Of a stretch of DNA of 64,000 nucleotides, positions 34,801 to 45,343 are shown piece after piece. The notes beneath the pieces were generated by a model. That model saw only the letters and a program-made list of their open reading frames with translations. It made no database searches and was not told where the DNA came from. Every line of letters begins with the position of its first letter. The first letter of the stretch is position 1. The translations under genes and the position numbers were made by a program. The stretch spans positions 37,691,042 to 37,755,041 of the forward strand of contig OX463847.1 of assembly GCA_949825065.1 (NCBI GenBank), written 5' to 3'. This stretch comes from Odontocerum albicorne (Eukaryota; Arthropoda; Insecta; Trichoptera; Odontoceridae).

Positions 34801-37800
34801 TACGGTCTCTCCAAGAAATTCCTAATAGTCTTCTATAGGACCACATCTCAAAATCCTCTAGTCTTCGTCTATCTCTTTCGGATAGGCACCATGTCTCGCA
34901 GCCGTACATCAAGATACTCCATACATAGGTCTTGATGAGGAGTATTCTCAGTTTTAGGTCTATATTATTTGATTCTATTATTTTCGACCTTTTATTAAAA
35001 GCAAGTCTAGCCTGATGTATACGGCTGTCGACCTCGCTCTTGGACCGACCGTCCCATGTTATTTTGCTCCCGAGGTAGACAAACTCCTTGGTGTTCTTTA
35101 GTGGTTTACCCGACATCACTATTCTCATCTGGTGCTGCGCTCGGCCTACAGTCAGCAGCTTTGTTTTGTCTTTATTTATCTTCATACTGTAGTTATCTTG
35201 AAGAATGCTTTCCATAGTTGTTAAGGCCTCTTGTAGTTCCTCTTCACTTTCAGCAACCATAGCAATATCGTCAGCGAACCTTATCATGTCCACCTTTTGC
35301 CCGTGTATCTTTACACCTTCTCTGTGACTCATTCTCTCTCTCAAGTCGTCAATCGCGCTCTGTATATAGGCGTTAAAAAGAACAGGTGACAGATATTAAG
35401 TGACAGAAGATATTATATGTTAGGAAATATCTCAAAATACATTATACCACCAAACTAATCAAATCATTAAAGTTAGAAAAGTCAAAATCCTTTATAATAA
35501 GGAAGTGTAAATGACGCGATGTGTAGATGTCGCAAAAGCGATAATAATGCATAAAAATATAATGAAGTGGAGATCTGTTCTCTACCCCAATTGAGACATG
35601 GCGTGATAGTGTTAATGTTGATGCTGTTATAAACAATAGGTTGTAAATGCCATCATTGCGATTTACACTAGTTTTCAACTGGGTTGATTTAATTGTCCAT
35701 ATAATCAAGACTGCCCTTTGATTGTTTACTATGTGGACAAGAAAACGTGTAATAGCTTCAAATACTGATGCTTAATAATTAAAAGGATACACCTATCACA
35801 AAATTGGCTTACATATGCATCTCCGGTGGCACCTACGATACGCACCCTAATCTCAAAGGACACACCTATCACAAATTGGCTTACATAGGCATCTCCGGTG
35901 GCACCTACGATACGCACCCTAATCTAAAAACACGAGACATTTATAAGCAAAAAACTAAATGGTTTAATTACATGTTTAAGATAATACAACAGCAAAAGTT
36001 TTTTGAAAACTTCCGAATTGGTAAAAAAAGTTCGTCAGGGTGATACTGTTTCTCCAAAATTATTCACAACGAAACTTTAATATGTCTTTAGTAAACCAGA
36101 ACGGGACAATGACGGATTACTGATAGATGAAAAAAACTTGAGTCAGGATATACTAAAAGTGATCGTAAACGAAATTTCTTGATTCGCAACAGAACGTAGA
36201 TAGAATATGTAATAAAGGTATGCAAGAAGATGAAGTGGCAATGGGCAGAGCACGCAGCCAGAATGTCCGATTCCCCGTGGAATCCGAAAAAAATCAGTGG
36301 TACTCAAGAGGCATAAAGAGGTCCATAAAAAAAACGCAAAGTACGCTGGATGGTTGTACTCAAGAAGCATGGCAGCATCACGTGGCACCAATTCGTTTAC
36401 GTTTTTGAAAACTTTGTAGTATAAGCTATTTGTTCTTATTTCGTTTAGTTTATTTTGTCCTTATTTGGCAAGTTCTCGTAGAGTGATTTCAAATGTATCG
36501 AACGGGTGCGTCACCTAAAAACATATGATTTATTTGATTAGTTGTTTATATTTTGATGTTTTCAATGTATAATTTTTAATTTTGTTGAGGTTCTTGCTGT
36601 GTCACGACCGTAACTGAAATGTTCCTTATGCGCGGCCATTGCGAGACAGTATTAAAAATCGGCCGGCCCATACATGCAAAAACTTGCGAGAATTGTGATA
36701 TTTTGCAAGTTATGACGGCATGCACGGGCAAAAATAGGCGTTTGCGATGACTGATTGGGCGTACATAAGGAGCGCAAAAGTCGAAAAAATACATTCTCAG
36801 TTAACTCTGTCTACTGCCTTTTACTTGCGACCATCTACTACCTGCTAAAAAGGAATCTCTTCACCCTGCTACTTTTCACCGACCTTTTCACCATGAGCCA
36901 AAATCTCCGACCATTGAGCGGCAGCCACCCATCTATTTCTAGTCTTTGTACCGGTGCCGTACAATAAATCTCCAAATTCTAGATCAAAATTTTAGTAAGA
37001 AATTATTATGCAACTTGAAAATAAAGACATTAAAAATGATACGTTATTTTACCATGCACATCTCTTGTTCATAAATCATATCCTCAATTCTAATGTATTT
37101 GCTTAGTTTAAATTGTCCACATCTCCTTCATCTGTAGAATTTAAAGATTTTAAAATTAATTTGAATTACTCAGAAAATGAATACCTGAAAAATAATAAAT
37201 GTATGAGATTTTTACAACTTTGTACTTCAAAATACATCTTTTTGAACTCTATATTCAAACCTTTTTCCCACAACCTTTTTCTAAAGCCTTTTTAATCGAG
37301 CACTTTTGAGTTTTAATAGGTTATTCGTTTTTTTTTTCAGACTTACTGTTCTGATAGCCAGATAGGAGATGCAGCGTGTACAGCTGGTGCATATCTAAGT
37401 GGTGTGAGGAGTCCAAGTGGAGTGTCTGGAGCTCCTCAAAGTGCTGACGAAAACAATTGTGCAATACCAGATGATCTGAATAAAAACATACTCGGATCTA
37501 TTGCTGAATGGGCTCTGGCTGCTGGAAAGTCCGTAGGTAATATTTTATTCCTTTTTTTATCTATAATAATATAATAATAAATATATACATATCTAGTTGA
37601 TTGTAAAGATAGGAAAGTGGTGGCTTCGGCCATTAGATAAGGTACTTTTAGGTACCCCATATGTGTACATGTTTAGATAAACATAATTGGTAAGAAAACT
37701 GCAGAAAACTTACAAAATGAAGACGAACTACAAAAAAAAAACTTAGTAGATCTCCTGATATGTGATAGCAACACAATTAGGCTTTAGGTGTAGTGTATGT

Positions 37801-40800
37801 GTATCGTGATCATAGATTATCATACATTTTTCTAAGACCTCCTGAATTTGTCTTCAAGTAATGCTTAATGTACACATGCCACCTTTATTTATAAAACTTA
37901 GAGGGTGATCATTCCATAAGACAGGACTAGAAACGTCAAACTATCGTAACACCTCACCCTATTGGATCGATTCAGAATAATGAAGATGAAACCAATCGCA
38001 AAGTTCTGCGGTTTTTGACTGATTTGAAAGATACAATGGAGTCAACCCATTAAGGGATTTGAACGATAAGATACAAATTTTGAACAACATTATACTTAAA
38101 GGGCGATCATTCCATACCACAGGACTATAAACGTCAAACTATCGTAACACCTCACCTTATTGGATCGATTCAGAACAATAAAGATCGCAATGTTCTACTG
38201 TTTTCGATAGATTTGAAAGATACAGTGGAGTCAACTCATTGAAGGATTTGAACGATAAGATACAAATGTTGAACTCGATCCGTTTGCTTAATTTAAGTCA
38301 CTGTAGATTTTTTGAAGTGAACTAATATGACAATATAATTATTCTGTAACATACAACGCATAAACCTGAATAAGTTACCATGGTAATTTGACTTTGGTCT
38401 CGACATCGTTTATTATCATTGAAGTGAACTAATATGACAATATAATTCTTCTGTAAGATACAATGTATAAACCTGAATTAGTTACCATGGTAATTTGACT
38501 TTGGTCTCGACATCGTTTATTATGATTATTTTTAGATTAACGAAATATAAATATAAATCATAAAGCCATATTTCTTTTAGATTCGATTAGAAGACAGATC
38601 TTTACGTCTGCTATCCATGCATACAACCTTTGACTGTTCCGCATTCATAAATCTCGTTATACATACTCTACTGTTTCTCAAACTTCTAACCATTTTGTCA
38701 CTTAAAATTATTCCAGTCAAATACTTTCATTCTATCCTTGGCCCACTTTTTATTCAATCTCCATTTGTTCAGATAAACACATTTGATTTTTATAAAGATC
38801 GCAACGTATTCCCTAAATCCGGAAAAACATTTTAAAATTCTCTATCAAATCTTCTTATCATATCTTTTTATAGCAAAAAGTTATTTATTACTCGATCATT
38901 TATTTCTCTAACAACAAATATTCTTCGTAATATATGTTGTTAGAGAATCACTTCGTCTTTAACGCATTTTTCAATGCCCAGACATTATATCAATATATCT
39001 AATTGGGCACTATACTAAAGAAAATGTAACATGGTCCCTGTGACGTTTCACAAATTTGCCCCAATACAACCTTGTAACGACGTTCAGTAATTTTAATTAT
39101 TTTATCAACTTTAATATAAGCCTCGATTCTAATAAATAGCAAGTTTAGGCAAATACATTACATAAAACCAACAATAATGACAAATTAATACATCTTGTTA
39201 CAAATTAGCAAAAATATGTCAGTTTGTTAAAATCAAATGATATTTGGCGACGTTCGTCAAAAGTCACTACGTTAGTCCGCATTGGCTAGGGATGGGGTAT
39301 ACGATAATTGGATTTTCGTTTTTTTTATACATAAAATTAAATGTTGGTAATAAGTATTAATTCATAGTGGATCTTGGCCTATTTAAAGATATATACAAAT
39401 CATACAATACATTAGAAAGTCAGTATAATGAAAATTAGGAATTATAACCCCAATTTAGAGAAAAACAATTTTTCGTTTTATAAAAAAACGATTCGATTTG
39501 AAAAAAAAACGGTTTTACCCCATCCCTTTGAGACATGACATTTCAAACGTCACAGGGATCATGCTACATTTTCTCGAGTATAGCAAATTACTGTGAATAA
39601 TAATTTTATAATGGCTTTTCGATTGGTTAATCGGTGGAGTCAGTATTAAACGTGCCGTTGATCTTGTTCACTTAACAACACACCTTTAAATATTTATGAT
39701 TTAAAAAACTCGCATTATCGATATACCGAAAAAAATATTATGCTGTTATGTTATTCCTCTTTAGTAAAATTCATATGGTGGACCAAAATTCACTAAATAT
39801 TTTGAAAATGCTATAATTCTGATTGTAAGATGAAAAGAGCAATTTATATAGCGCCGTTCAACAGATACTGTATCAAAAAAATTATAAAAAAATGAAGTCA
39901 TTAGTGTAAGGATAGAAATGTTGTGTCTCCTTCAATTTTATTAAATACTTCCTCTCGTCTGCATACGAGTATCTGCGAATCCCATATTTGGTAAGAAAGC
40001 TGCAGAAAACTTATCAAGTAAAGACGAAGTACAAATAAACCTTAGTAGATCTTCTGATATGTGAAACACATTCTACTTTAGTTGTAGTGTTTGTGTGTCG
40101 TGTTCACATATAATCTAAAAAAATGGTAAGACCCTCAAAAAGCATTGTCTTCGAATATTTCCTAAATATGCACATGCCACCTACATTTCTAATACTTAAA
40201 CCAGACAATTTCAATGGCAAAAGCCCTATCATAATACTCCATACTGTTGCATCTGTAGGGAATACCGACGTCCCTAAATATTGTCAACATGCACGGTCAA
40301 CGACCGATGAATCAACCTTTGGATATGTACAAAGGTCACATACCAGAACGTCAATATTGTTTACACGCAAATAATATTTACGTCGCATTCCACGGTAGAA
40401 AGAGAACGCATCGCGTTGTCTCACCGTTTCGGCAATAAATATTCTACCCACTATATCATTGGCAACGTCTGCGACCACCTCGGCACGCAGAGGAGTGAGA
40501 TCAAGATATACTGCGGACGCATTCACGCGCCCCGTTCTGAAATTGTATATATACCTACTTATCGACAAATAAAAATCACTTATTTTTATTCACTTGACCA
40601 TTCATCGCTGTTTACTATTTATTGATTATTCACTCTCACTTTTTCGCATTCCTGAATCGACGTATTTTATTTTAAATACAAAACAAATCATAATCATCAC
40701 GACGTATCAGTAAAGCATCCCGCTAAACATCCATGTGCAATAATTTATTATTTATTTGAAGAGAAAATCGACTTCAAAGATCTTCTCCTTTTTGAAGGTA

Positions 40801-43800
40801 CGAGTATATCTACGACACAGATTAGAAAAATACAATAGAGACACTTAATTAAGGTACTTAAATACAAAGAGGCCAAGTTTGAAATCAATACGTTCACGTT
40901 ATTTGATCCATTGTCGAGTAATATGAAAATATTTATTATGACCATATATCAGCCCTCAATTCGCGAAGAACTGAGAATCACCAACATATTGTCGACAATA
41001 TATCTTCGACGAGTTCTCCGATTTTTTGGGCACATTGCTCGTGACCAAGGAGATAGTTTGGATAGGTTTGTGGTTACTGGAGGCGTGGAAGAACGACCCG
41101 TAAGAGGAAGCATCCCAATACGTCGGACTGGCCAAGTGAGGGTTACAACTGGTCTACCCTTGACCACTGCCCTTCGAGCCCACGAGTGCAGGGATGGATG
41201 GAGAGGATTCGTTAGAGGCTATCATGGGAGTCACAATGCTCAGTCATGAGCTACACTACAAGATGGTGATGACACGAACCCACAAGCTAAAGGATATCAT
41301 TAGAATGACAAATATGGTATAAGATGAGCTCTTCTTGAAACATGATATATAAGCTCATATCAAATTTTTAAAAATTATAAAAAAATCAACATTTTCAGGT
41401 ATTGTAACTACTAGCAGTGTGACCCACCCTTCGATAGCTGAGAGCTACAGCAGAATCAGCAAGTTGTCGATGCAGAGTGATGTTCACCTGGTAGAGGATA
41501 ACTTTGATCCTCCAGCATGTTCTGATCTAGCACAACAGCTTATGCAGAACTATCCTGGCAACAAATTTAAGGTAATTAAAGAAATTTCTGCATGAAAGAT
41601 TTGAGATTCTTACAGTTGTTATTAGCTTTGAGAAAAATATAAGTTTGAAGGAATCATTATTCAAAGCATGTTAAAATTTCGAGTATATTATTTATTAATT
41701 ATCATTTTACCTTTTTTTATAATAGGCAATCAACCTAAACTAGGATGATTTGTGTCACCAAATTAAAATCATTATGCAATTTTAGGAGTCAATATAATAA
41801 AACTAATGGCTAATTTAATCAACGAAAGAATAAACAATCAACAAATGGGGAAAATGATGTATGGATATAGTAACTCTTCTTTCCCTGACAGAAAAAGGGC
41901 AAAATGGTTAATTTGTATTTATGTTACATGACTAGTAATGGTATTAGTACATAGTTTATAAAAAAACAAGACAAAAAAATAGGCAATTTAAAGTGAACAT
42001 TCAATTTGTTAATCTGGGATCTTTGCCTTTTATGTTTCATATCCCCAGTAAACTGGGCTTTTGCCTGTATCTTACTTGGAACGTAAACATAAACTTTTAA
42101 GGCTTTTTACCGAATGTAGATTAATTATTTGATACGTCTGCTATCTATGATATTCTCAACAACTTACTAGCTAATAATAAGTTTGTACTGCAATCCTTGG
42201 TGTACTGCAATCCTTGGTGTACTGCAATCCTGGATGTATTGCAATCCTTGGTGTACTGCAATCCTGGATGTACTGCAATCCTTGGTGTACTGCAATCCTG
42301 AATGTACTGCAATATTTGGTGTACTGCAATCCTGGATGTACTGCAATGCTTGCTTGGTGTACTTCATCGTTTCAGATAAATTAAAAAGTTCGTTTCACAA
42401 TCTTACGCATAGAGTAATTAATGACTTATGCGGTTTATGAAAACAATCTCCATTTAAGTTGACTCTTTAATATTCACTCCAAGGTGTTAAAAAGACATTG
42501 ATTATTTAATTAATTGGGTAATTGCTTATTATTAGCTTATATCTCAAATATTCTTTAGATATTGTTAGAGACTCGTATTTTCGATTGCGTTACTAGCAAA
42601 CTTTTAAGTCGCGTTAAGATTCAGCCATTAGAATCACCCTTAAATATAAGAATGTGCTTTTTTTTAATTAATTTCTTATTGACAGGTAATATTTGGTGGT
42701 GGAAGAGAAAACTTTTTGCCTAGTTCAATCGACGGTGGTAAGAGATTAGACGGCAAGAATCTAATTGAAAGATGGATTCAAGACAGAACCAATAAGAAGA
42801 CCAAATACCAATACATTACCCACAGAGATGACTTGATGAAGATGAATGACGATTCTGAATATGTTCTCGGACTCTTTGGGATCGGTAATTTGGACTATCA
42901 TATCACGGCTAATGCTGCACAACCAACTCTAACTGAAATGACGGAAGCTGCCATTAAAGTTTTATCTAAAAATGGGAAGGGTTTCTTTTTATTTATTTTT
43001 GGTAAGTTGTAAATAATTTTGATGGATAATTTATTCTTAGTTAAATTTTTCCAAGAAAACACAACGTGGCGGGATTACTGCAATGCGGCAATTAGTCTTT
43101 CTGAAATCTGATTTCCAACGGCAATCGAATCCAGAACCTCTTGGTTGAATGACCGGAGTCATACCAAAAAGGTAACTGAAGTTGTCTAGTTATTGTATTT
43201 TTGGTTGGTTGGAAGATTCTTTTTTCGTCTGGTTCGGTTAATTAATATTCCGGACATATTGAAGAGCGTGGCTTGGAGGCAATATTATTATCGGCCAGGA
43301 ATTGCGGTTAGTCATTGATGCGTGATCAACAATACAGGCGTGTGCGAATATTGTTACAATACGACTTCTTTTACCAGATTTGTATAATTTTGTTTTGGGT
43401 ACTATATAAAACCGAATCCGAAACCCCAGGTTGAAAGCCAAGAATCTTACAACTAGATATGGAGATTGTCATTGGAAGAGATTGCAACTTGGCTACAAAA
43501 CATCTATTTTCTGTTTTTAGGTGGAAGAATTAATGATGCTCACAATGAAAACAAAGCAATTATTGCTATAGACGAAACGTTGGAACTGTCTAAGGCTGTT
43601 GCAAAAGTATCTGAATTGACTGACGAAGAAGATACTCTAACCATAGTCACTGCTGATCATGCCCATTCTATGACAGTGTCAGGGTACAATCCAAGATGGC
43701 ATGACTTCTACGATGTAGTCAGGGACAATTCCGACCAAGTTGATGATATACCCTATGTCACCATCGTTTATGCCAACGGCCCAGGATTTCGAAAAGAAAA

Positions 43801-45343
43801 CTTTCTTTTGGAAAAAAGATATGATTATTCTAAGGATCAGATGTATCAAAAACGTAAGCTTTATTTGTTATTCTTATTTGTATACTATCCAAATTATATA
43901 ACTGTAAGGAAAACGTAAAAAAATGAATTTATGTAAATAACAATGCGAAAAACTTTTTTTTGTGAATATAGAGGACCACTTCAATAGCCAAGACTTCTTA
44001 TGAAGTGGTCTTATTCCTTACTAATACATTTCATATCTAAAGTAATAAAACAGCCCCCCGAAACATACCCATTATGTATTATTATTATATTATTATTATT
44101 CATATCCTTAAAAACACATTAAAGAAATGCCTATTTGAATCATGTGTTCTCCCAGTACTGACATCTAGGCTCGATAGGGTAATGTTCACAAGGGAAATAA
44201 TGCTTAAACTCGCGTTAAAACTTAAAGGGGCATGGAGATAAAAATACTGAATGTTATAATGAGACCGGAAGATAAATGAAGGAAAAACGCAGCAGACCAA
44301 AGTCATAGATTAATTGAGAGGGTTACCATTATCTCGCCTAAGGCGAACATCGAGGTAGGAGGTGAAAACGCGTGTTGCGAAAATCTATGTAATTATAGAA
44401 ATAACCAAATAATTTATTATTAATTAATCAGGTATTTACATTGTAGTACTATTTTTAAAAAACATGATTTAATATTAAAATGTGAACAAAAATCTACAAA
44501 ATAAACTTCAATTAAACTGACAGGCTTATTTCGCTTTAAAAAACGTTTTTTTTTATGATGGGGAGATGTATGATAATAACGTATCTGGAGTTTAAAGGCA
44601 TATGTTTCAATTTTCATAAAATACGAGTACATTACTCATCATGCTTAATTACTATGCTCATATATCGTAGACCTGTTGGCTGACTAACTAGGAATTCCTG
44701 TTTCAAGTCTATGTGTTGATTGATGCTCTCATAACTGAAAAGAACATAAAAAAAACAACATCTAGATAAAGTTGAGATTTGCACTTTTATTTTTCAAGAA
44801 ACAAATTTAAAAAAGCAAGATACCACAAACAATAACCACTCTCAAATTGATTTATAGCGTACAAATCCTAAAAATTCTGCATTTTAATGTACGAGTAATA
44901 ACTCATTGATAAAAAAAAAAATAAGTTCGACAATGCGAAAAAGGTTTGTAAGTTTAATGTGAAGGTTTTTTTCCAATTCAAATATTTAATTTATTATTAA
45001 ATATTCTAATCCTAATTTTTGTATTTTAGGCGATCCTCATTTCCAGTTTCCTGCTGTTTTTCCTCTAGATGTTGCTTCTCCTGGGGGGGAAGATGTTGCT
45101 CTTTTTGCCAAAGGACCAGGACAGCATCTCTTCAATGGAGTTCTGGATCAATATATTTTACCTCATCTGATGGCATATTCCTTGTGTATCGGATATGGTT
45201 TAACTGCATGCGATAACAATAATTCTAGAATTTCGCATGTTGAGGTTACAAATCCTTCCAAATCAACTGCCTCGACAACTTCACCCTTAAATGTTATTTT
45301 ATTGATGGTGATATTTTACAATATGAGGATATATTATTTATAG
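31800..45343 (+). CDS. Catalytically dead alkaline phosphatase homologue, GPI-anchor type (7 exons, 555 aa)
   Basis: Join of 31800-31878, 34104-34360, 37341-37536, 41399-41571, 42686-43001, 43521-43853 and 45030-45343. All introns are GT-AG, phases match, and the frame is open for 555 residues, about the usual insect length. Fold landmarks are present: FEKFP (102-106), AYLSGV, GIVTTSS, the paired cysteines 152/218 and 504/512, RLDGKNL, GFFLF, TADHAH (384-389), GEDVALFAKGP. In the family, one Ser nucleophile and three metal sites hydrolyse phosphomonoesters. Here the Asp of GDG is Gly76, the nucleophile Ser is Ala123, the Mg-site Glu is Phe340, and the Zn1 ligands are Asn345, Asn349 and Pro469. 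Only Asp386, His387, His187 and Ser189 of the usual set remain. A signal peptide (1-22) and a hydrophobic C-terminus after a Ser/Thr stretch suggest a GPI-anchored surface protein acting by binding, not catalysis. Confidence 0.92.
31879..33425 (+). other. Intron 1 of the phosphatase-like gene, left part
   Basis: AT-rich, no feature recognised. Confidence 0.5.
33430..33700 (-). pseudogene. LINE ORF2 fragment in intron 1
   Basis: Minus frames contain GVLSKIKKS, NVERRMKKD and GERKTKERRI with frameshifts, resembling the GVL..I.KS..RWFGHVER and GRPRK region of RTE-like elements. Confidence 0.4.
34104..34360 (+). CDS. Phosphatase-like gene, exon 2 (N-terminal domain; bridging Asp lost)
   Basis: Residues 27-112. 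Acceptor TTTTCAG, donor GTGAGA. NDRAQETLEEQL and VVGGGMSIQTLRSAR align with the family N-terminus. Alkaline phosphatases have Gly-Asp-Gly there, with Asp bridging Zn2 and Mg; here the triplet is GGA, giving Gly76. EVSLEFEKFPVLGMVK is the conserved substrate-side segment. Confidence 0.9.
34493..35403 (-). mobile_element. 5'-truncated RTE-like LINE in intron 2, antisense, with target-site duplication
   Basis: A 277-residue open frame (35344-34511), extended upstream by LSPVLFNAYIQSAIDDLRE, carries MIRFADDIAMVAES (RT catalytic FADD), FVYLGSKITWDG, YVWSILMYGCETWCLS, RRLLGISWRDRITNEEVLQR and RAAQDRGEWRR. CAGAAGATATT flanks it at 34482-34492 and 35404-35414. The intact frame and clean duplication indicate a recent insertion into the host intron. 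The protein is a C-terminal part only. Confidence 0.9.
35785..35935. repeat. Direct duplication, about 69-bp unit
   Basis: CTATCACAAATTGGCTTACA and GGTGGCACCTACGATACGCA occur twice in intron 2. Confidence 0.85.
35975..36410 (+). pseudogene. RTE/L1-like LINE, internally deleted, in intron 2
   Basis: VRQGDTVSPKLFTTKL (RT motif B) is followed within 200 bp by KWQWAEHAARMSDSPW and KVRWMVVLKK (C-terminal motifs), so the catalytic centre between them is deleted. Same family as 5285-6205. Confidence 0.7.
36595..36970 (+). mobile_element. Possible solo LTR in intron 2
   Basis: GC-richer block starting TGTCACGACCGTAAC, with a TCAGTTAAC initiator-like site near 36796 and CGTACAATAAATC near its end. 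I could not find a target-site duplication, so ends and class are uncertain. Confidence 0.3.
37341..37536 (+). CDS. Phosphatase-like gene, exon 3 (nucleophile site; Ser replaced by Ala)
   Basis: Residues 113 to the first base of codon 178. Acceptor is a long T tract plus CAG, donor GTAATA. TYCSDSQIGDAACTAGAYLS covers the family signature in which Asp-Ser carries the phosphorylated serine; here it is Asp122-Ala123 with codon GCA. Cys152 and the AEWALAAGKS helix are retained. Confidence 0.92.
37595..37800 (+). repeat. Dispersed repeat D copy in intron 3
   Basis: GTAAAGATAGGAAAGTGGTG with CTTCGGCCATTA and AAAACTGCAGAAAACTTA match repeat D (16270, 39985, 51965). Confidence 0.5.
37895..38290. repeat. 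Direct duplication, about 190-bp unit, in intron 3
   Basis: CGTCAAACTATCGTAACACC and GATTTGAACGATAAGATACA occur in both halves. Confidence 0.85.
38310..38525. repeat. 107-bp direct duplication in intron 3
   Basis: GAAGTGAACTAATATGACAA and TACCATGGTAATTTGACTTT recur with a 107-bp offset. Confidence 0.85.
39010..39583. mobile_element. Long-TIR MITE (about 570 bp) in intron 3
   Basis: CTATACTAAAGAAAATGTAA and GGTCCCTGTGACGTTT at the left are matched in inverse by AAACGTCACAGGGATC and TTTTCTCGAGTATAG at the right. An inner inverted pair GGGATGGGGTA / TACCCCATCCC lies inside. No coding frame, so a non-autonomous DNA transposon. Confidence 0.75.
39985..40110 (+). repeat. Dispersed repeat D copy in intron 3
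   Basis: GTAAGAAAGCTGCAGAAAAC and TTAGTAGATCTTCTGATATG match the 37595 copy. Confidence 0.5.
40246..40730 (+). mobile_element. Possible solo LTR in intron 3
   Basis: Begins TGTTGCATCTGTAGGG and ends near CCGCTAAACA (TG...CA). Inside are TTGTATATATACC (TATA) and GACAAATAAAAATC (poly(A) signal). No clear target-site duplication was found. Confidence 0.3.
40905..41250 (+). pseudogene. LINE ORF2 C-terminal fragment just before exon 4
   Basis: LRRVLRFFGHIARDQGDSLD, IPIRRTGQVRVTTGLPL and ECRDGWRGFVRG match the C-terminal region of insect RTE-like ORF2 (RR.LRFFGHI.R; R.TDQ.R; DR..WR). It ends 150 bp before the exon 4 acceptor. Confidence 0.7.
41399..41571 (+). CDS. Phosphatase-like gene, exon 4
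   Basis: Codon 178 to residue 235. Acceptor TTTTCAG, donor GTAATT. GIVTTSSVTHPSIAESYS retains His187 and Ser189 (metal-site region). The phosphate-binding Arg expected around residue 200 is Leu200 by ungapped alignment, with Lys199 beside it. Cys218 of the second half of a conserved disulfide is present. Confidence 0.9.
42005..42085 (+). repeat. Dispersed repeat R, short copy in intron 4
   Basis: CCCCAGTAAACTGGGCTTTT then GCCTGTATCTTAC, as at 4640 and 29335. Confidence 0.7.
42185..42358. repeat. Short tandem repeat, 16-18-bp unit, in intron 4
   Basis: Ten or so units of TGTACTGCAATCCTTGG and TGTACTGCAATCCTGGA. Open frames over it on both strands are repeat artefacts. Confidence 0.9.
42686..43001 (+). 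CDS. Phosphatase-like gene, exon 5 (crown region; Mg-site Glu lost)
   Basis: Residues 236 to the first base of codon 341. Acceptor TTGACAG, donor GTAAGT. VIFGGGRENFLP, KRLDGKNLIERW and LGLFGIGNLDYH are family landmarks. GFFLFIFGG ends the exon where the family has GFFLFVEGG-like sequence, so the Mg-ligand Glu is Phe340. Confidence 0.92.
43070..43225. mobile_element. SINE-like mosaic in intron 5
   Basis: GTGGCGGGATTACTGCAATG at the left and TTTGGTTGGTTGGAAGAT at the right are SINE family A body segments in opposite orientations. A rearranged copy. Confidence 0.4.
43521..43853 (+). CDS. Phosphatase-like gene, exon 6 (Zn1 ligands lost, Zn2 pair kept)
   Basis: Residues 342 to the first base of codon 452. 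Acceptor TTTTTAG, donor GTAAGC. The open frame begins upstream at 43466, but that part is intron; the acceptor and phase fix the start. GGRINDAHNENKA replaces the family's IDHAHH-type motif, so Asp is Asn345 and the last His is Asn349. TADHAHS keeps Asp386, His387 and His389. Confidence 0.92.
43854..45029 (+). other. Intron 6 of the phosphatase-like gene
   Basis: AT-rich, no repeat or coding feature recognised. Confidence 0.5.
45030..45343 (+). CDS. Phosphatase-like gene, exon 7 (last Zn1 His lost; C-terminal tail)
   Basis: Residues 453-555 and TAG. Acceptor ATTTTAG in matching phase. FPLDVASPGGEDVALFAKGP corresponds to the family's THxGEDV segment, and the Zn1 His is Pro469. Cys504 and Cys512 are kept. 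After a Ser/Thr-rich stretch comes a hydrophobic tail (NVILLMVIFYN). The TAG is the first triplet of a 230-bp repeat array, so the present end is created or fixed by that insertion. Confidence 0.9.

Noticed and set aside
34511..35344. Reverse transcriptase frame as a host gene
   Set aside because: Target-site duplication and RTE-like motifs identify it as a LINE insertion.
42167..42440. Cys/Trp-rich or Gln-rich open frames on both strands
   Set aside because: A 16-18-bp tandem repeat in intron 4 of the phosphatase-like gene.
43466..43520. Upstream extension of exon 6 from the ATG at 43466
   Set aside because: The acceptor at 43520 and the phase from exon 5 give the conserved GGRI junction; the upstream codons do not match the family.
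31800..45343. Phosphatase-like gene as a simple pseudogene
   Set aside because: Seven exons, matching phases, canonical splice sites, signal peptide and conserved cysteines are all intact, which a decaying gene would not keep.
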